Shown piece by piece: positions 1 through 8,509 of a stretch of DNA of 64,000 bases. The stretch spans positions 3,215,501 to 3,279,500 of the forward strand of contig NZ_FMHT01000003.1 in the NCBI RefSeq assembly GCF_900091585.1, in the 5' to 3' direction. The notes below the pieces were generated by a model. That model did not search any database, was not told the origin of the DNA, and worked only from the letters and a program-made list of their open reading frames with translations. Every line of letters begins with the position of its first letter. Position 1 is the stretch's first letter. The position numbers were made by a program, and so were the translations under genes. The stretch comes from Micromonospora nigra (lineage in GTDB: Bacteria; Actinomycetota; Actinomycetes; Mycobacteriales; Micromonosporaceae).

Positions 1-604
1 GCAGGCCGACCAGGCCGGGGCCCTTGCTGCGGCGGGGGGCGACCTTGATCCGGGGTGCCTCGATGGTGATGGTGGCCAGCACGCGGCGGGCGATCTCCTC
101 CGGGTCGGGCGGGGTGCCGAAGCCGGGTGGCGGGGCGTCGAGTGGCACCGACGTCTGGTCGCCGAGACCGGCGTTGCAGGTGCGGGTGTACCACTGCTGG
201 CCGTCGGGGGCCTCGGGCTGCGGCTCGGCGAGCTTGTAGTAGCAGCCGTCGCCGTTGTTGAACCAGCCGAGCACGTCGTGGTAGCAGGGCACGGTGCGGC
301 CGTTCCACTGGCACTTGCCGCTGCCGCTGCCGCCGCCGGAGTTCCCGCCGTCGTCGCCGCCGTCGCCGCCACCGCCGGGGATGCCCGGGTCGTCGTCCCA
401 GACGCTGCAGTTGGGCTGCGCGGGCGGGCATTCGGCGCCGGGATCGGCGGCGAGCGCGGGCACGGCCCCGGCAGCCAGCAGCAGGGTCAGGCCGGCGGCG
501 AGCAGCGCGGCGCGGCGGGCGGGGGCGAGCACTGACGCGCGGCGGGCGGGGGCGAGCAGCGACGCGCGGCGGGCGGGAGCGCCGGCCGACCGGCGGGTCA
601 GCAC
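1..604 (-). CDS. Secreted Cys-containing protein (partial, runs off window edge)
   Basis: About 201 residues are visible; the C-terminus lies outside the window. The GTG start at 604 overlaps the stop of the upstream gene by 7 nt (GTGCTGA), which suggests translational coupling. The N-terminus is an Arg/Ala-rich tandem repeat followed by a hydrophobic signal core ending VPALAA, then a Gly/Asp/Ser linker, then a Cys-containing domain (KCQWNG, VPCYHD, DGCYYK, TRTCNAG) and a Pro-rich stretch. It resembles secreted actinobacterial proteins that databases often label 'ATP/GTP-binding protein', although no nucleotide-binding motif is visible. The function is unknown and the product is presumably extracellular. 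Confidence 0.75.
   Translation of the reverse strand, partial: MLTRRSAGAPARRASLLAPARRASVLAPARRAALLAAGLTLLLAAGAVPALAADPGAECPPAQPNCSVWDDDPGIPGGGGDGGDDGGNSGGGSGSGKCQWNGRTVPCYHDVLGWFNNGDGCYYKLAEPQPEAPDGQQWYTRTCNAGLGDQTSVPLDAPPPGFGTPPDPEEIARRVLATITIEAPRIKVAPRRSKGPGLVGL
510..583. repeat. 27-bp in-frame tandem repeat in a signal-peptide region
   Basis: Two near-identical 27-bp units (510-536 and 537-563) and a partial third (564-583) lie inside the gene that starts at 604. On the minus strand they encode 9-residue blocks of the form RRASLLAPA. The unit length is a multiple of three, so changes in copy number would lengthen or shorten the positively charged n-region without breaking the frame. Confidence 0.8.
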
Positions 605-1158
605 GGCTGGTCCTGGTGGGCGGCCCCGGTGCTGATCAGCCAGCGTCCGTCGGGGTAGCGGGTGGCGACGGCGGTGGCCAGGTGCCGGCTTCCGTCGCTG
701 CCGGGAACGGTGCGCTTGTTGCGGGTGAAGACCAGCCGGTAGCCGGTGGCGTCGAGGCAGTCCTGGATCTCCACGGTGGGCGGATCGGCCTCCAGGTCGA
801 CGGTGGTGACGGTCGGGTCGGAGCGCAGCGTGCCGGTGCCGACCGCGCCGTTCTCGCGGGCCCGGTGCAGGGCCAGCCGCACCTTGGTCAGCAGCGGGTC
901 GGCCACGTAGCGGGCCAGCTCGGGGTGTCGCGGGTCGCTGTGCCGCCCGGCGGCGCGCGAGGCGTCGAGATATCCGGCGTACGCGGCGAGGGCCGCCTCG
1001 GCCGCCGCCCGTTGCGCGGCGTCGCGGTCGGCGGGGGCGGCGGCCCGGCGGTCGGACGCCGTCCGGGTGGTCGCCTCTGGTTCGGCCGCGCACGCGGCGG
1101 CGGGGCCGACCGCCAGGGTCGCGAGCAGTCCGGCCGCCCAGCATCGCTGTCGTCGCAC
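598..1158 (-). CDS. Putative lipoprotein or secreted protein, first gene of pair
   Basis: A 186-residue product. The GTG at 1158 was chosen because AGGAGG (1165-1170) lies 6 nt upstream and the frame opens straight into a signal peptide (RRQRCWAAGLLA, then GPAAAC). The Cys may be a lipobox Cys, but the -3 residue is Ala rather than the usual Leu, so a plain secreted form is possible. The mature part is Ala/Arg-rich and helical, then a compact domain ending in DGRWLIS and a terminal Cys. No named family is recognised. It overlaps and probably co-transcribes with the edge-truncated secreted protein. Confidence 0.75.
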   Translation of the reverse strand: MRRQRCWAAGLLATLAVGPAAACAAEPEATTRTASDRRAAAPADRDAAQRAAAEAALAAYAGYLDASRAAGRHSDPRHPELARYVADPLLTKVRLALHRARENGAVGTGTLRSDPTVTTVDLEADPPTVEIQDCLDATGYRLVFTRNKRTVPGSDGSRHLATAVATRYPDGRWLISTGAAHQDQPC

Positions 1159-1750
1159 CGTCGTCCTCCTCGGTGTCCACCACCCGGTGGCCACCCTCGT
1201 GAGCCGGCCATCCGGGCAGGCGGCAGCGCGACCGATTGCGTCCGGCTGCTCGGTCGAACTACCCGCCACATTTACCGATACGGATCTTTAGGAATGCATG
1301 TGTCCCAGGTCGTCGGTTTCGTCCACGGTGGGTTGCGTCACACCCAAGGGGCGAGCATAGGCTGACGCCCGCCGATGCAACAGAGGCAATTCGTTCGAAC
1401 ACTTTGAGTGATGACAGGTGGTGGGTGCTGGTGGTTGCCGGCAGGTTGCGGGCGTCCGTCGGGCTGGGGTGGGGCGTGGGCGTCCGGACCCGGCACGCCC
1501 GGGGATCGACCCCTCGAGGGCCGGCCCACTGCCGTTTCACACCGGGTGGTGGGCGGGCTTTCTGGTCCGATCCGTCCCGCACTGCCCCGACTCAACGAAA
1601 GGGCGAATTGCAATCCGTGGGAATCTCACATGAGTGCGGGAAACGATTGGTGGGTGACACCCGTCATGCTCCGGGCGTCATCGGCTGTCACACGTCCACA
1701 TCGGCGACGCTACGGTCGGTCACCGGTGTCGGGGGGAGCGGGAAGCAGCC
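1159..1750. other. Divergent intergenic region (592 bp)
   Basis: This lies between the leftward secreted-protein pair and the rightward prepilin peptidase. No convincing gene, RNA or hairpin is seen. Base composition is less GC-rich near 1265-1400, which fits promoters for both directions. A perfect GTTCGAAC palindrome sits at about 1392-1399. Confidence 0.5.
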
Positions 1751-2509
1751 GTGACCCTCACCGAGACCCCGTCGGGCGTACGCCGCCACGGCCCCCGCGT
1801 CGCGGCCCTGCTGACCCTCACCCCGCTGCTGCGGCTGGCCGTCGTGCGGCACGCCGTACCCCCGGAATCTCCCCACCGGGCGGCGTGTGACGCCTGCGGC
1901 ACGCCGATCCGCCTCGACCGGCCCTGGCCGGTGCTCGGCCCCACCGCCCGGTGCGGCGGGTGCGGCACCCGGGTCGGCCCACCGCCCGCGACCGTGGAAC
2001 TGGCGACGCTGGCGGCGGTCGCCGTGCTGGTGCTGCTGGGGCCGCCCGTCGCCGTGCTCGTCGCCACCGCCTGGTGGCTGGCCTTCGCGGTGCCGCTGGT
2101 TCTCGTGGACGTGGCGGTGCACCGGCTGCCCGACCGGCTGACCTGGCCCGCCGCCGCCGGCACCTGGCTGGGGCTCGGCGTGGCCGCCCTGACCGGGCCG
2201 GGCCCCGGGCCCTGGCTGCGGGCCACCGCCGCCGGGCTCGGCCTGGCGGTGTTCTTCGCCGCCAGCACCCTCGCCTTCGGTGCGCGCGGCTTCGGCCTCG
2301 GCGACGCCAAACTGGCGGTGAGCGTCGGCCTGCTGCTCGGCTGGTACGGCTGGGCGCTGCCGGTCACCGGGCTGCTGCTGGCCCTGACCCTGTCCGCGCT
2401 GGGGGCCCTGGTGCTGCTGGCCACCCGCCGGGCCCGCTGGACGAGCCACCTGCCCTTCGGGCCCTACCTGGTGCTCGGTGCGGTCGGCGCGCTGCTGCTG
2501 GTGCGTTGA
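1751..2509 (+). CDS. A24 prepilin peptidase (PilD-like)
   Basis: A 252-residue polytopic membrane aspartic peptidase of the type IV prepilin family, which cleaves the leader of prepilin-like substrates. Two Cys pairs (C46xxC49 and C68xxC71) form the cytoplasmic zinc-type motif of full-length PilD. The catalytic Asp candidates are D110 (before HRLPD) and D175 in FGLGD. It ends with the family's PFGPYL block. The GTG start at 1751 follows a purine-rich stretch (1730-1742). No pilin, secretion ATPase or assembly gene is adjacent, so the substrate is not evident. In actinobacteria such stand-alone peptidases usually serve Flp/Tad or type II-like pili encoded elsewhere. Confidence 0.9.
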   Translation: MTLTETPSGVRRHGPRVAALLTLTPLLRLAVVRHAVPPESPHRAACDACGTPIRLDRPWPVLGPTARCGGCGTRVGPPPATVELATLAAVAVLVLLGPPVAVLVATAWWLAFAVPLVLVDVAVHRLPDRLTWPAAAGTWLGLGVAALTGPGPGPWLRATAAGLGLAVFFAASTLAFGARGFGLGDAKLAVSVGLLLGWYGWALPVTGLLLALTLSALGALVLLATRRARWTSHLPFGPYLVLGAVGALLLVR

Positions 2510-2630
2510 CCGGCCGCGTCGGCGTCCGTGACCGGCCACACCGGGCGACCACGTGTGCCCGGCGCGCTCACGGGGAACTGTCAGCCGGGCCTGGTTGGCT
2601 GACCGACGTCGGAGAGTTCCTGGAGGCCCA

Positions 2631-5036
2631 GTGCAGCGCACCCCCACCGCCGACCGCCCCCCGATCCGCCCCGAGGTCGACAGCGACGAGCGTTGGCGGA
2701 TCCGGCGCACCGCCGACGACTTCGACCGGATCGCCGAGACCGAGTCCATCTTCGCCCTGTCCAACGGCTGGGTCGGATGGCGCGGCACCCTCGACGAGGG
2801 CGTCCCGTGCGGCATGCCGGGCACCTACCTCAACGGGTTCCACGAGCGCCGCGAGGTGTCCTACCCCGAGGGTGGTTACGCGTTTCCGCTGCTCAGCGAC
2901 ACCGTGGTCAGCGCGCCCAACGCCTGCCTGGTGCGGCTGTGGGTCGACGACGAGCCGCTGGACGTACGCACCGGCACGCTGCGTGCCCACGAGCGGGTGC
3001 TCGACCTGCGCGCCGGGGTGGTCGAGCGGTACACCGACTGGGTGTCGCAGGGCGGGCGGGCCGTCCGGATCCGCAGCACCCGGCTGGTGTCGCTGCCGCA
3101 CCGCCGGGTCGGCGTGGTCGACTGGAGCGTGGAGGCGCTCGACGAGTCGGTCGAGATCCGGATCTCCTCCGACCTGCTGGCCAACGAGCGGGTGCCCGAC
3201 CGGGCCGGCGACCCCCGGGCCGCGTCGGTCATCGACGATCCCCTGACCGCCGAGCGGCAGCGCTCCGCCGGCACCGACGGGGTGCTCGTGCACCGCACCG
3301 ACCGCAGTGCGCAGCGGGTGGCGGTGGCCGTCGCCCACCACGTCGACGCCCCCGACGAGGTCGCCACCACCGTGGACTGCTCACCCGACCGGTTCCGGCT
3401 GACCCTGACCGGCACCCTTCCCGCCGGGCGGCGGATCGCGCTGACCAAGTTCGCCGCGTACGACTGCGCCCCGGTCGACGGTGCCGGCCCCGACGCCCTG
3501 GCCGACGAGGTGGTGGCCGCTGCCGACGCGGCGCGCGCGGAGGGCTTCGACGCCCTGCTCGCCGGCCAGCGGGAGGCGCTGGACGCCGCCTGGCTCACCG
3601 CCGACGTGGAACTCGACAGTGACGTCGAGTTGCAGCAGGCGATCCGGTTCGGGCTGTTCCACCTGCTTCAGGCGGGCCGACCGGACGGCGACCGGACCAT
3701 CCCCGCGAAGGGGCTCACCGGCAACGGCTACGACGGCCACGTGCTGTGGGACACCGAGGGCTACGTGTTGCCGGTGCTGACGTACGTGGCGCCGGGGGTG
3801 GCCCGGTCGGCGCTGCGCTGGCGGCACCACCACCTGCCGCAGGCCCGGGACCGCGCGGCGGAGCTGCGGCTGACCGGGGCGACGTTCCCGTGGCGCACCA
3901 TCGGCGGCGAGGAGTGCTCCGGCTACTGGCCCGCCGGCACCGCCGGCCTGCACGTCAACGCCGACATCGCCGACGCCGTGCTGCGCTACGTCGGGGCCAC
4001 CGGCGACGAGGAGTTCCTCGCCGAGGCCGGCCTGGAACTGCTGGTGGAGACCGCCCGGCTGTGGCACGGCTTCGGGCACGTCGCCGACGACGGCGCCTTC
4101 CACATCCAGGGCGTCACCGGCCCCGACGAGTACGCCGCCCTGGTCGACGACAACGTGTTCACCAACCTGATGGCCCGGCGCAACCTGCGGGGGGCCGCCG
4201 ACGCCGTGGAGCGGCTGCCCGAGGTGGCCGCCCGACTCGGCGTCGACCCCGCCGAGGTGGCTGGCTGGCGGGCCGCCGCCGACGCCGTCTTCGTCCCGTA
4301 CGACGACAAGCGCGGCGTGCACGAGCAGGCCGCCGGGTTCACCGGCCAGGCCGAGTGGGACTTCGCCAACACGTCCGAGGACGACTACCCTCTGCTGCTG
4401 CACTTCCCGTACCTGGAGTTGTACCGCAAGCAGGTGGTCAAGCAGGCCGACCTGGTGTTGGCGATGCAGCGCTGCCCGGGGGAGTTCACCGCCGAGCAGA
4501 AGGCCCGCAACGTCGCCTACTACGAGGCGCGTACCGTCCGCGACTCGTCGCTGTCGGCGTCCCCACAGGCGGTGCTCGCCGCCGAGGTCGGCCACCTCGA
4601 CCTGGCGTACGACCTGTTCGCCGAGTCGGTCATGCAGGATCTGGCGGATCTGGGCGACAAGACCGGCGACGGTCTGCACCTGGCGTCGCTCGGCGGGGCG
4701 TGGCTCGCGCTGGTGCAGGGCTTCGGCGGCATGCGCGACGACCGGGAGCTGCTCAGCTTCGATCCCCGGCTGCCGGCGTGCATCGACCGACTGGCGTTCA
4801 ACCTGCGCTGGCACGGCCACCGGCTGCGGGTCACCCTCACCGGTGCCGAGGCCCGCTACGAGCTGCCCGACGCCGACGGCGGCACCGCGATCGAGCTGTG
4901 GCACCACGGGGAGCGGCTGCGGGTCGCCGCCGGGGAGCCGGCCGTCCGACCGATGCCGCCGGTGCCCGACGCCGGCCCGGAGCCGTCGTGCCCGCCGGGC
5001 CGCCGCCCCACCCGCCGCTCGGCAGGCGAACGCTGA
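2631..5036 (+). CDS. Glycoside hydrolase family 65 protein (disaccharide phosphorylase/hydrolase)
   Basis: An 801-residue cytosolic enzyme of the maltose/trehalose/kojibiose phosphorylase family. The N-terminal beta-sandwich (to about residue 270) carries NGWVGWRG and GTYLNGFHE. The (alpha/alpha)6 barrel has GHVLWDTE, the HHHLPQAR block and GVTGPDEY, whose Glu (about E500) is the expected general acid. A C-terminal beta domain completes the family layout. The GTG at 2631 was chosen over an in-frame start at 2553 because GGAGG (2622-2626) precedes it and the family N-terminus begins just after. The sugar substrate cannot be told from sequence alone. No phosphoglucomutase or sugar transporter is adjacent. 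Confidence 0.9.
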   Translation: MQRTPTADRPPIRPEVDSDERWRIRRTADDFDRIAETESIFALSNGWVGWRGTLDEGVPCGMPGTYLNGFHERREVSYPEGGYAFPLLSDTVVSAPNACLVRLWVDDEPLDVRTGTLRAHERVLDLRAGVVERYTDWVSQGGRAVRIRSTRLVSLPHRRVGVVDWSVEALDESVEIRISSDLLANERVPDRAGDPRAASVIDDPLTAERQRSAGTDGVLVHRTDRSAQRVAVAVAHHVDAPDEVATTVDCSPDRFRLTLTGTLPAGRRIALTKFAAYDCAPVDGAGPDALADEVVAAADAARAEGFDALLAGQREALDAAWLTADVELDSDVELQQAIRFGLFHLLQAGRPDGDRTIPAKGLTGNGYDGHVLWDTEGYVLPVLTYVAPGVARSALRWRHHHLPQARDRAAELRLTGATFPWRTIGGEECSGYWPAGTAGLHVNADIADAVLRYVGATGDEEFLAEAGLELLVETARLWHGFGHVADDGAFHIQGVTGPDEYAALVDDNVFTNLMARRNLRGAADAVERLPEVAARLGVDPAEVAGWRAAADAVFVPYDDKRGVHEQAAGFTGQAEWDFANTSEDDYPLLLHFPYLELYRKQVVKQADLVLAMQRCPGEFTAEQKARNVAYYEARTVRDSSLSASPQAVLAAEVGHLDLAYDLFAESVMQDLADLGDKTGDGLHLASLGGAWLALVQGFGGMRDDRELLSFDPRLPACIDRLAFNLRWHGHRLRVTLTGAEARYELPDADGGTAIELWHHGERLRVAAGEPAVRPMPPVPDAGPEPSCPPGRRPTRRSAGER

Positions 5037-5134
5037 ACCCGACGCGTAAGCCGGTCGATCCGGTGCGGTGGGGCTCCGTTGTTCGGTGGGGCTCCGTTGG
5101 TCGGCCTGCGGCTGAGGCCGTCGGCGTGCCGGGC

Positions 5135-5536
5135 TCAGGTGGTCGGCGTGGCGGTGCGGTTCCGCCGGACCAGCCAGGTCACCAGGCTGACCGCCGTGCT
5201 GCCGGCGGCCATCCCGATCAGCACGAGGACGGCACCCACCACCCACAGGCCGCTGTCGTCGGAGCGGGCCGCGTGCCACGACCAGGGCACGGTGAAGGCG
5301 AGGGTCATCACGGGCGCCACCACCCAGGGCGGCAGCCGCCAGCCGGCGACGACCGCGATCGCCGCCAGGGTGACGACGCACCCGGCCACCTGCCACACCG
5401 AGTACGGCCCGCTGGTGGCCTCGGTCTCCGGGTCGACGGTGTAGCCGGTCTCCCAGCTCAGCCAGGCGACCCAGCACAGCACCGTCGCCGCCGCGAGGAT
5501 CAGGACGCCGAGGAACGGGCGGTTCTGCTTCGTCAT
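5135..5536 (-). CDS. Small four-helix membrane protein
   Basis: A 133-residue protein with four hydrophobic segments (near residues 8-27, 48-66, 72-88 and 98-125), short loops and a basic C-terminal tail (RRNRTA). No enzyme motif is visible and no family is recognised. The ATG at 5536 was chosen; an in-frame GTG at 5548 is also possible and would add four residues. It is the last leftward gene after the XRE run. An 18-bp direct repeat (about 5066-5101) lies just beyond its stop. Confidence 0.7.
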   Translation of the reverse strand: MTKQNRPFLGVLILAAATVLCWVAWLSWETGYTVDPETEATSGPYSVWQVAGCVVTLAAIAVVAGWRLPPWVVAPVMTLAFTVPWSWHAARSDDSGLWVVGAVLVLIGMAAGSTAVSLVTWLVRRNRTATPTT

Positions 5537-5605
5537 GCTCACGTCCACGATCCTGACGGAACAGACATCGCCGGGCGTGAGTACCCGTACCCACGATTCA
5601 GGCGG

Positions 5606-5860
5606 TCATCCGGCCTGCCGGGGTTCGTCGTGGTCGGGTGCCGCCGGATCGGTTGCCGCCTGCTGCTGCACCGGATCGCCCCAGCGCATCCGCCTGGTCG
5701 CTTCGAGGACGTTGCGGGCGGCGGTGGCCACCGCGCAGTCCGCCGTGTGGCAGATCGGGCAGCGACCGCACGGGGTGGGCTGGTGGTCGCGCAGGATCCA
5801 GCGGGCGGTGAGGGCCAGCCGGTTGAGGATCTGGGCCAGGGACAGGAACGGCGCGGTCAC
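5606..5860 (-). CDS. Small Cys-containing protein coupled to XRE regulator
   Basis: An 84-residue product whose GTG start (5860) immediately follows the stop of the upstream regulator (5863-5861), so co-expression is very likely. The middle contains a Cys-rich motif (PCGRCPICHTADC) that could bind zinc or be redox active. The N-terminal third is helical and the C-terminus is Gln/Asp/Pro-rich. No characterised family is recognised. The tight coupling suggests it works with, or is controlled with, the regulator encoded at 5861-7060. Confidence 0.7.
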   Translation of the reverse strand: MTAPFLSLAQILNRLALTARWILRDHQPTPCGRCPICHTADCAVATAARNVLEATRRMRWGDPVQQQAATDPAAPDHDEPRQAG

Positions 5861-7060
5861 TCAGCACACCCCGAGGGCGGCGGCCAACGGAACGATCGTC
5901 GCCGGGGCGTCCGGATGCCGGGCCACCCGGGCGAGCACCTCGCGGGCCGCCGGTCGGTGGCGTACCTCGGCGGGAGCGGTCCGGTCGGCGTCCAGCACCA
6001 TCCGGGCGGCGCCGGCCGGGTCGTCGGCCTGGAGGTGGGCGCGGGCGGCGTCGAGCAGGTGGGCGGCGCGGTGTTCGGCGGGCAGCCACCGCCAGCCGTC
6101 CCGCCCGACCGCCTTCTCGTGCCAGGCCACCGCGTCGCCCGCGTCGCCCAGTTCCACCGCCGCGACCGTGCGGGCCGCCGCGACAGCGGTGGGTCCGAAC
6201 GCGGTCCGGTGGTGGTCGTGGCCGTCGCCCACCCGGGCAGCCAGGTCGGCGGCCTCGTCCATCAGGTCGGCCGTGCCGTGGTCGTCTCCGCTGCGGGCCG
6301 CCGCGAGGGCGGCCTGCACCAGCAGGGTGCCGCACAGCGACAGCTCCGACGGCGGGCCGCCGTCGAGGTCCGGCGGGGCGATCCGGTACGCGGCGGCCCG
6401 CATCGTCGACACCGCCGAGCGCGCCCGGCCGGTGGCGCGCAGCACCTGCCCGAGCTGCACGGCCGCCGCTGCCACCAGCACCCGGTCACCGGTGGCGACG
6501 GCCATCGCCCGGTCGGCGGCCAACCAGGCCAGCTCGGCCTCACCGAGTTTCACCAGCAGCGACGCGGCCACCCGGTAGGTCTCCACCAGCGGCACCCGCC
6601 CCGACCCCGGCTCGCGGGCGAAGCAGCGCTGCGCCCCGATCACCAGATCCGGCAGCACGCCCATCAACTGCGGGTACCGGGCGTGCTGGTAGGTCGTCCA
6701 CGCATGCCCCACGCTGCGGGCCACCTGACCCACGGACGGCACGTCACTGCTGGGCACCCGCCGGCCAAGAGCCGTCTCGTACGTCGACAGGGCCGCCCGG
6801 ACGCGGTCCACGCCCTCGGCCCGTCCGTCCACGAGGGCGGGTTGGGCGTCGCGGCCCAGCAGCACCGCCCGGTCGATCCGCAGGACAGCGGCGATGTCCT
6901 GGAGGGTCGAGACCTTGTCCAGTGACCGGGCACCCCGCTCAACCTTGTCGACCCAGCTCTTGGACTTACCCAGCCGGTCGGCGAACACCTGCTGCGACAT
7001 CCTGCGTCGACCCCGCCAGTACGCCACCCGCCGACCGATCGGCAACAACTCACTACCCAC
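5861..7060 (-). CDS. XRE-family regulator with helical-repeat C-terminus (1 of 3)
   Basis: A 399-residue protein. Residues 8-60 form a Cro/C1-type helix-turn-helix (SQQVFADRLGKSKSWVDKVE). The remaining ~330 residues are Ala-rich helical hairpins resembling TPR units, a layout common in actinobacterial regulators whose ligands are mostly unknown. The GTG at 7060 has GAGGTGG 7 nt upstream. A GGGTAC-N5-GTACCC palindrome lies 78 bp upstream (7138-7154). It is followed without a gap by the small Cys protein. DNA binding is inferred from the fold; the regulated genes are unknown apart from likely autoregulation. Confidence 0.85.
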   Translation of the reverse strand: MGSELLPIGRRVAYWRGRRRMSQQVFADRLGKSKSWVDKVERGARSLDKVSTLQDIAAVLRIDRAVLLGRDAQPALVDGRAEGVDRVRAALSTYETALGRRVPSSDVPSVGQVARSVGHAWTTYQHARYPQLMGVLPDLVIGAQRCFAREPGSGRVPLVETYRVAASLLVKLGEAELAWLAADRAMAVATGDRVLVAAAAVQLGQVLRATGRARSAVSTMRAAAYRIAPPDLDGGPPSELSLCGTLLVQAALAAARSGDDHGTADLMDEAADLAARVGDGHDHHRTAFGPTAVAAARTVAAVELGDAGDAVAWHEKAVGRDGWRWLPAEHRAAHLLDAARAHLQADDPAGAARMVLDADRTAPAEVRHRPAAREVLARVARHPDAPATIVPLAAALGVC

Positions 7061-7137
7061 GACACCACCTCAAGCCGGTACGGCAACTCCCCTAAAGTCG
7101 CTGCCGCATCACGCTAGGTAGTGCCTTCGTGGTGGTG

Positions 7138-7154
7138 GGGTACACGGCGTACCC
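7138..7154. promoter_or_regulatory. Candidate operator, GGGTAC-N5-GTACCC
   Basis: Inverted repeat with 6-bp arms GGGTAC (7138-7143) and GTACCC (7149-7154) around ACGGC, in the gap upstream of the regulator starting at 7060. The same arms and spacer length recur, with longer arms, upstream of the next XRE gene (8403-8425). The repetition next to paralogous regulators makes an operator likely. Confidence 0.6.
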
Positions 7155-7169
7155 GGTGACGGGGTGTAC

Positions 7170-8384
7170 CTACAGGTCAGTGGCACCGATTCGGCGGGCG
7201 AGGTCGACCGCTTCGGCGCGGATCGCCGCCGGTGCTTCGCGGCACAGCCGGGTGACCATGTCCTGCGCGACCGGTGAGTAGCGGACCGTCTCCGGCGACG
7301 TCGCCTCGGCTCGCCCAAGTAGATGCAGTGTCGCCTCCCGCGCACCCTCCAGATCGGCCGAACGGGCCAACTCCACGAAGTGCCGGCCCCGGCGCTCCGT
7401 CGACGGGATCGACGCCGGGTCCAGGGCATGAGCACGGCGCTGTGCCTCGTCCGGATCGCCCAGGTCCACCGCGCACATCACCGCGTACACGTCGACCAGG
7501 GGCCGGGAAACCCGGGTCCGCAGACCAACGAAGCCGTCGGGCAACGCCCGGTCGACAACCGTACGGGCGGCATCCCAATCCGACCATGCACCCTGGTCGC
7601 CGGTCCGGGCGCGGGTGAGCGCCGCACAGAGATGCAGGTCAGCCAGCATCTCCGCCCACTCGGTGCCGCCATCCGCGACCCGCGGCTCGATCAGTCCGCG
7701 CGCCTGCCGAAGCCGATCCAACGCCTCGTCACCACGGCCGACAGCACGCAACAGGTGTGCTGCGTACCAACTCGCCTGCGCGATGGCCAGCGGATCGTCC
7801 GCGTCCAGGGCGGCGGTCATCCCGCGATCGACGGTGAGCCACACCATCTCCCGGTCGCCATGCCAGGCCAGGTAAGCCTGTGCGAGGTGGTATGCCTGGG
7901 CGAGCAGGGTGAGGCTCGCCCGTCGATCGTCGCCGTTGTGCAGCCGAGTCGCGCGCTGGGTGGCGTCGAGCAGGCCCGGAAGGATCTCGCCCGCCGCCGT
8001 CCGCTGGTGTCGGGACGTGTGCCACGTCTGCCAGGCCGAATCGACCGCGCCACGTAGGTAGTCGGTGCTTTCCGGTTCGCCGTCGATAGTGATGTGCCAG
8101 GCGGTCAGCGCCCGGCGGACGTCGTTGACGGCGGGATGGCTGGCCCGACCGTCAAGGGACAGCGCGACTTCTGGACCGAACAGATCACCGAGATCTCGCA
8201 CCCCGAGGTGTGGAGCCAACTGCTGCGCCGCGCGCAGCGTCAACGATCGGCGACCGTTCTCGATGAACTTCACCGTGGTCGGCGAGAGCCCGCACAATCC
8301 GGCGAGCCGCTCACGGGAGAGGCCAGCGGCACGCCGGAGCCGCTCGACACGCTGACCTGGGGTGGGCTGCTGTTCGCTGGTCAC
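7170..8384 (-). CDS. XRE-family regulator with helical-repeat C-terminus (2 of 3)
   Basis: About 404 residues. The N-terminal helix-turn-helix (LSRERLAGLCGLSPTTVKFI) is followed by ~330 residues of TPR-like helices. The GTG at 8384 is preferred because GAGG (8394-8397) lies 8 nt upstream; the in-frame GTG at 8393 abuts that site. A perfect palindrome sits 19 bp upstream (8403-8425), where it would overlap the promoter or transcription start, so negative autoregulation is plausible. It is paralogous in layout, not closely in sequence, to its two neighbours. Confidence 0.85.
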   Translation of the reverse strand: MTSEQQPTPGQRVERLRRAAGLSRERLAGLCGLSPTTVKFIENGRRSLTLRAAQQLAPHLGVRDLGDLFGPEVALSLDGRASHPAVNDVRRALTAWHITIDGEPESTDYLRGAVDSAWQTWHTSRHQRTAAGEILPGLLDATQRATRLHNGDDRRASLTLLAQAYHLAQAYLAWHGDREMVWLTVDRGMTAALDADDPLAIAQASWYAAHLLRAVGRGDEALDRLRQARGLIEPRVADGGTEWAEMLADLHLCAALTRARTGDQGAWSDWDAARTVVDRALPDGFVGLRTRVSRPLVDVYAVMCAVDLGDPDEAQRRAHALDPASIPSTERRGRHFVELARSADLEGAREATLHLLGRAEATSPETVRYSPVAQDMVTRLCREAPAAIRAEAVDLARRIGATDL

Positions 8385-8402
8385 GGAAGACACCTCGCCC
8401 GA

Positions 8403-8425
8403 GTGGGGTACATCGTGTACCCCAC
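8403..8425. promoter_or_regulatory. Candidate operator, 9-bp perfect palindrome
   Basis: GTGGGGTAC (8403-8411) and GTACCCCAC (8417-8425) are perfect inverted arms around ATCGT. It lies immediately upstream of the XRE gene starting at 8384. The GGGTAC-N5-GTACCC core matches the site at 7138-7154. A single half-site of the same sequence (GGGGTACATCG) occurs at 9877-9887. Confidence 0.7.
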
Positions 8426-8509
8426 CGTACGCGCCGGTGTTGGGGTGTGGGAAGGAATGCAGGACCGGCTTCTACGCCCTGACGACATGCTCGGATCAGA
8501 GAACCAAGG

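Noticed and set aside
3381..5594. A long minus-strand frame opposite the GH65 gene
   Set aside because: It is a shadow of the GH65 coding sequence with low-complexity composition.
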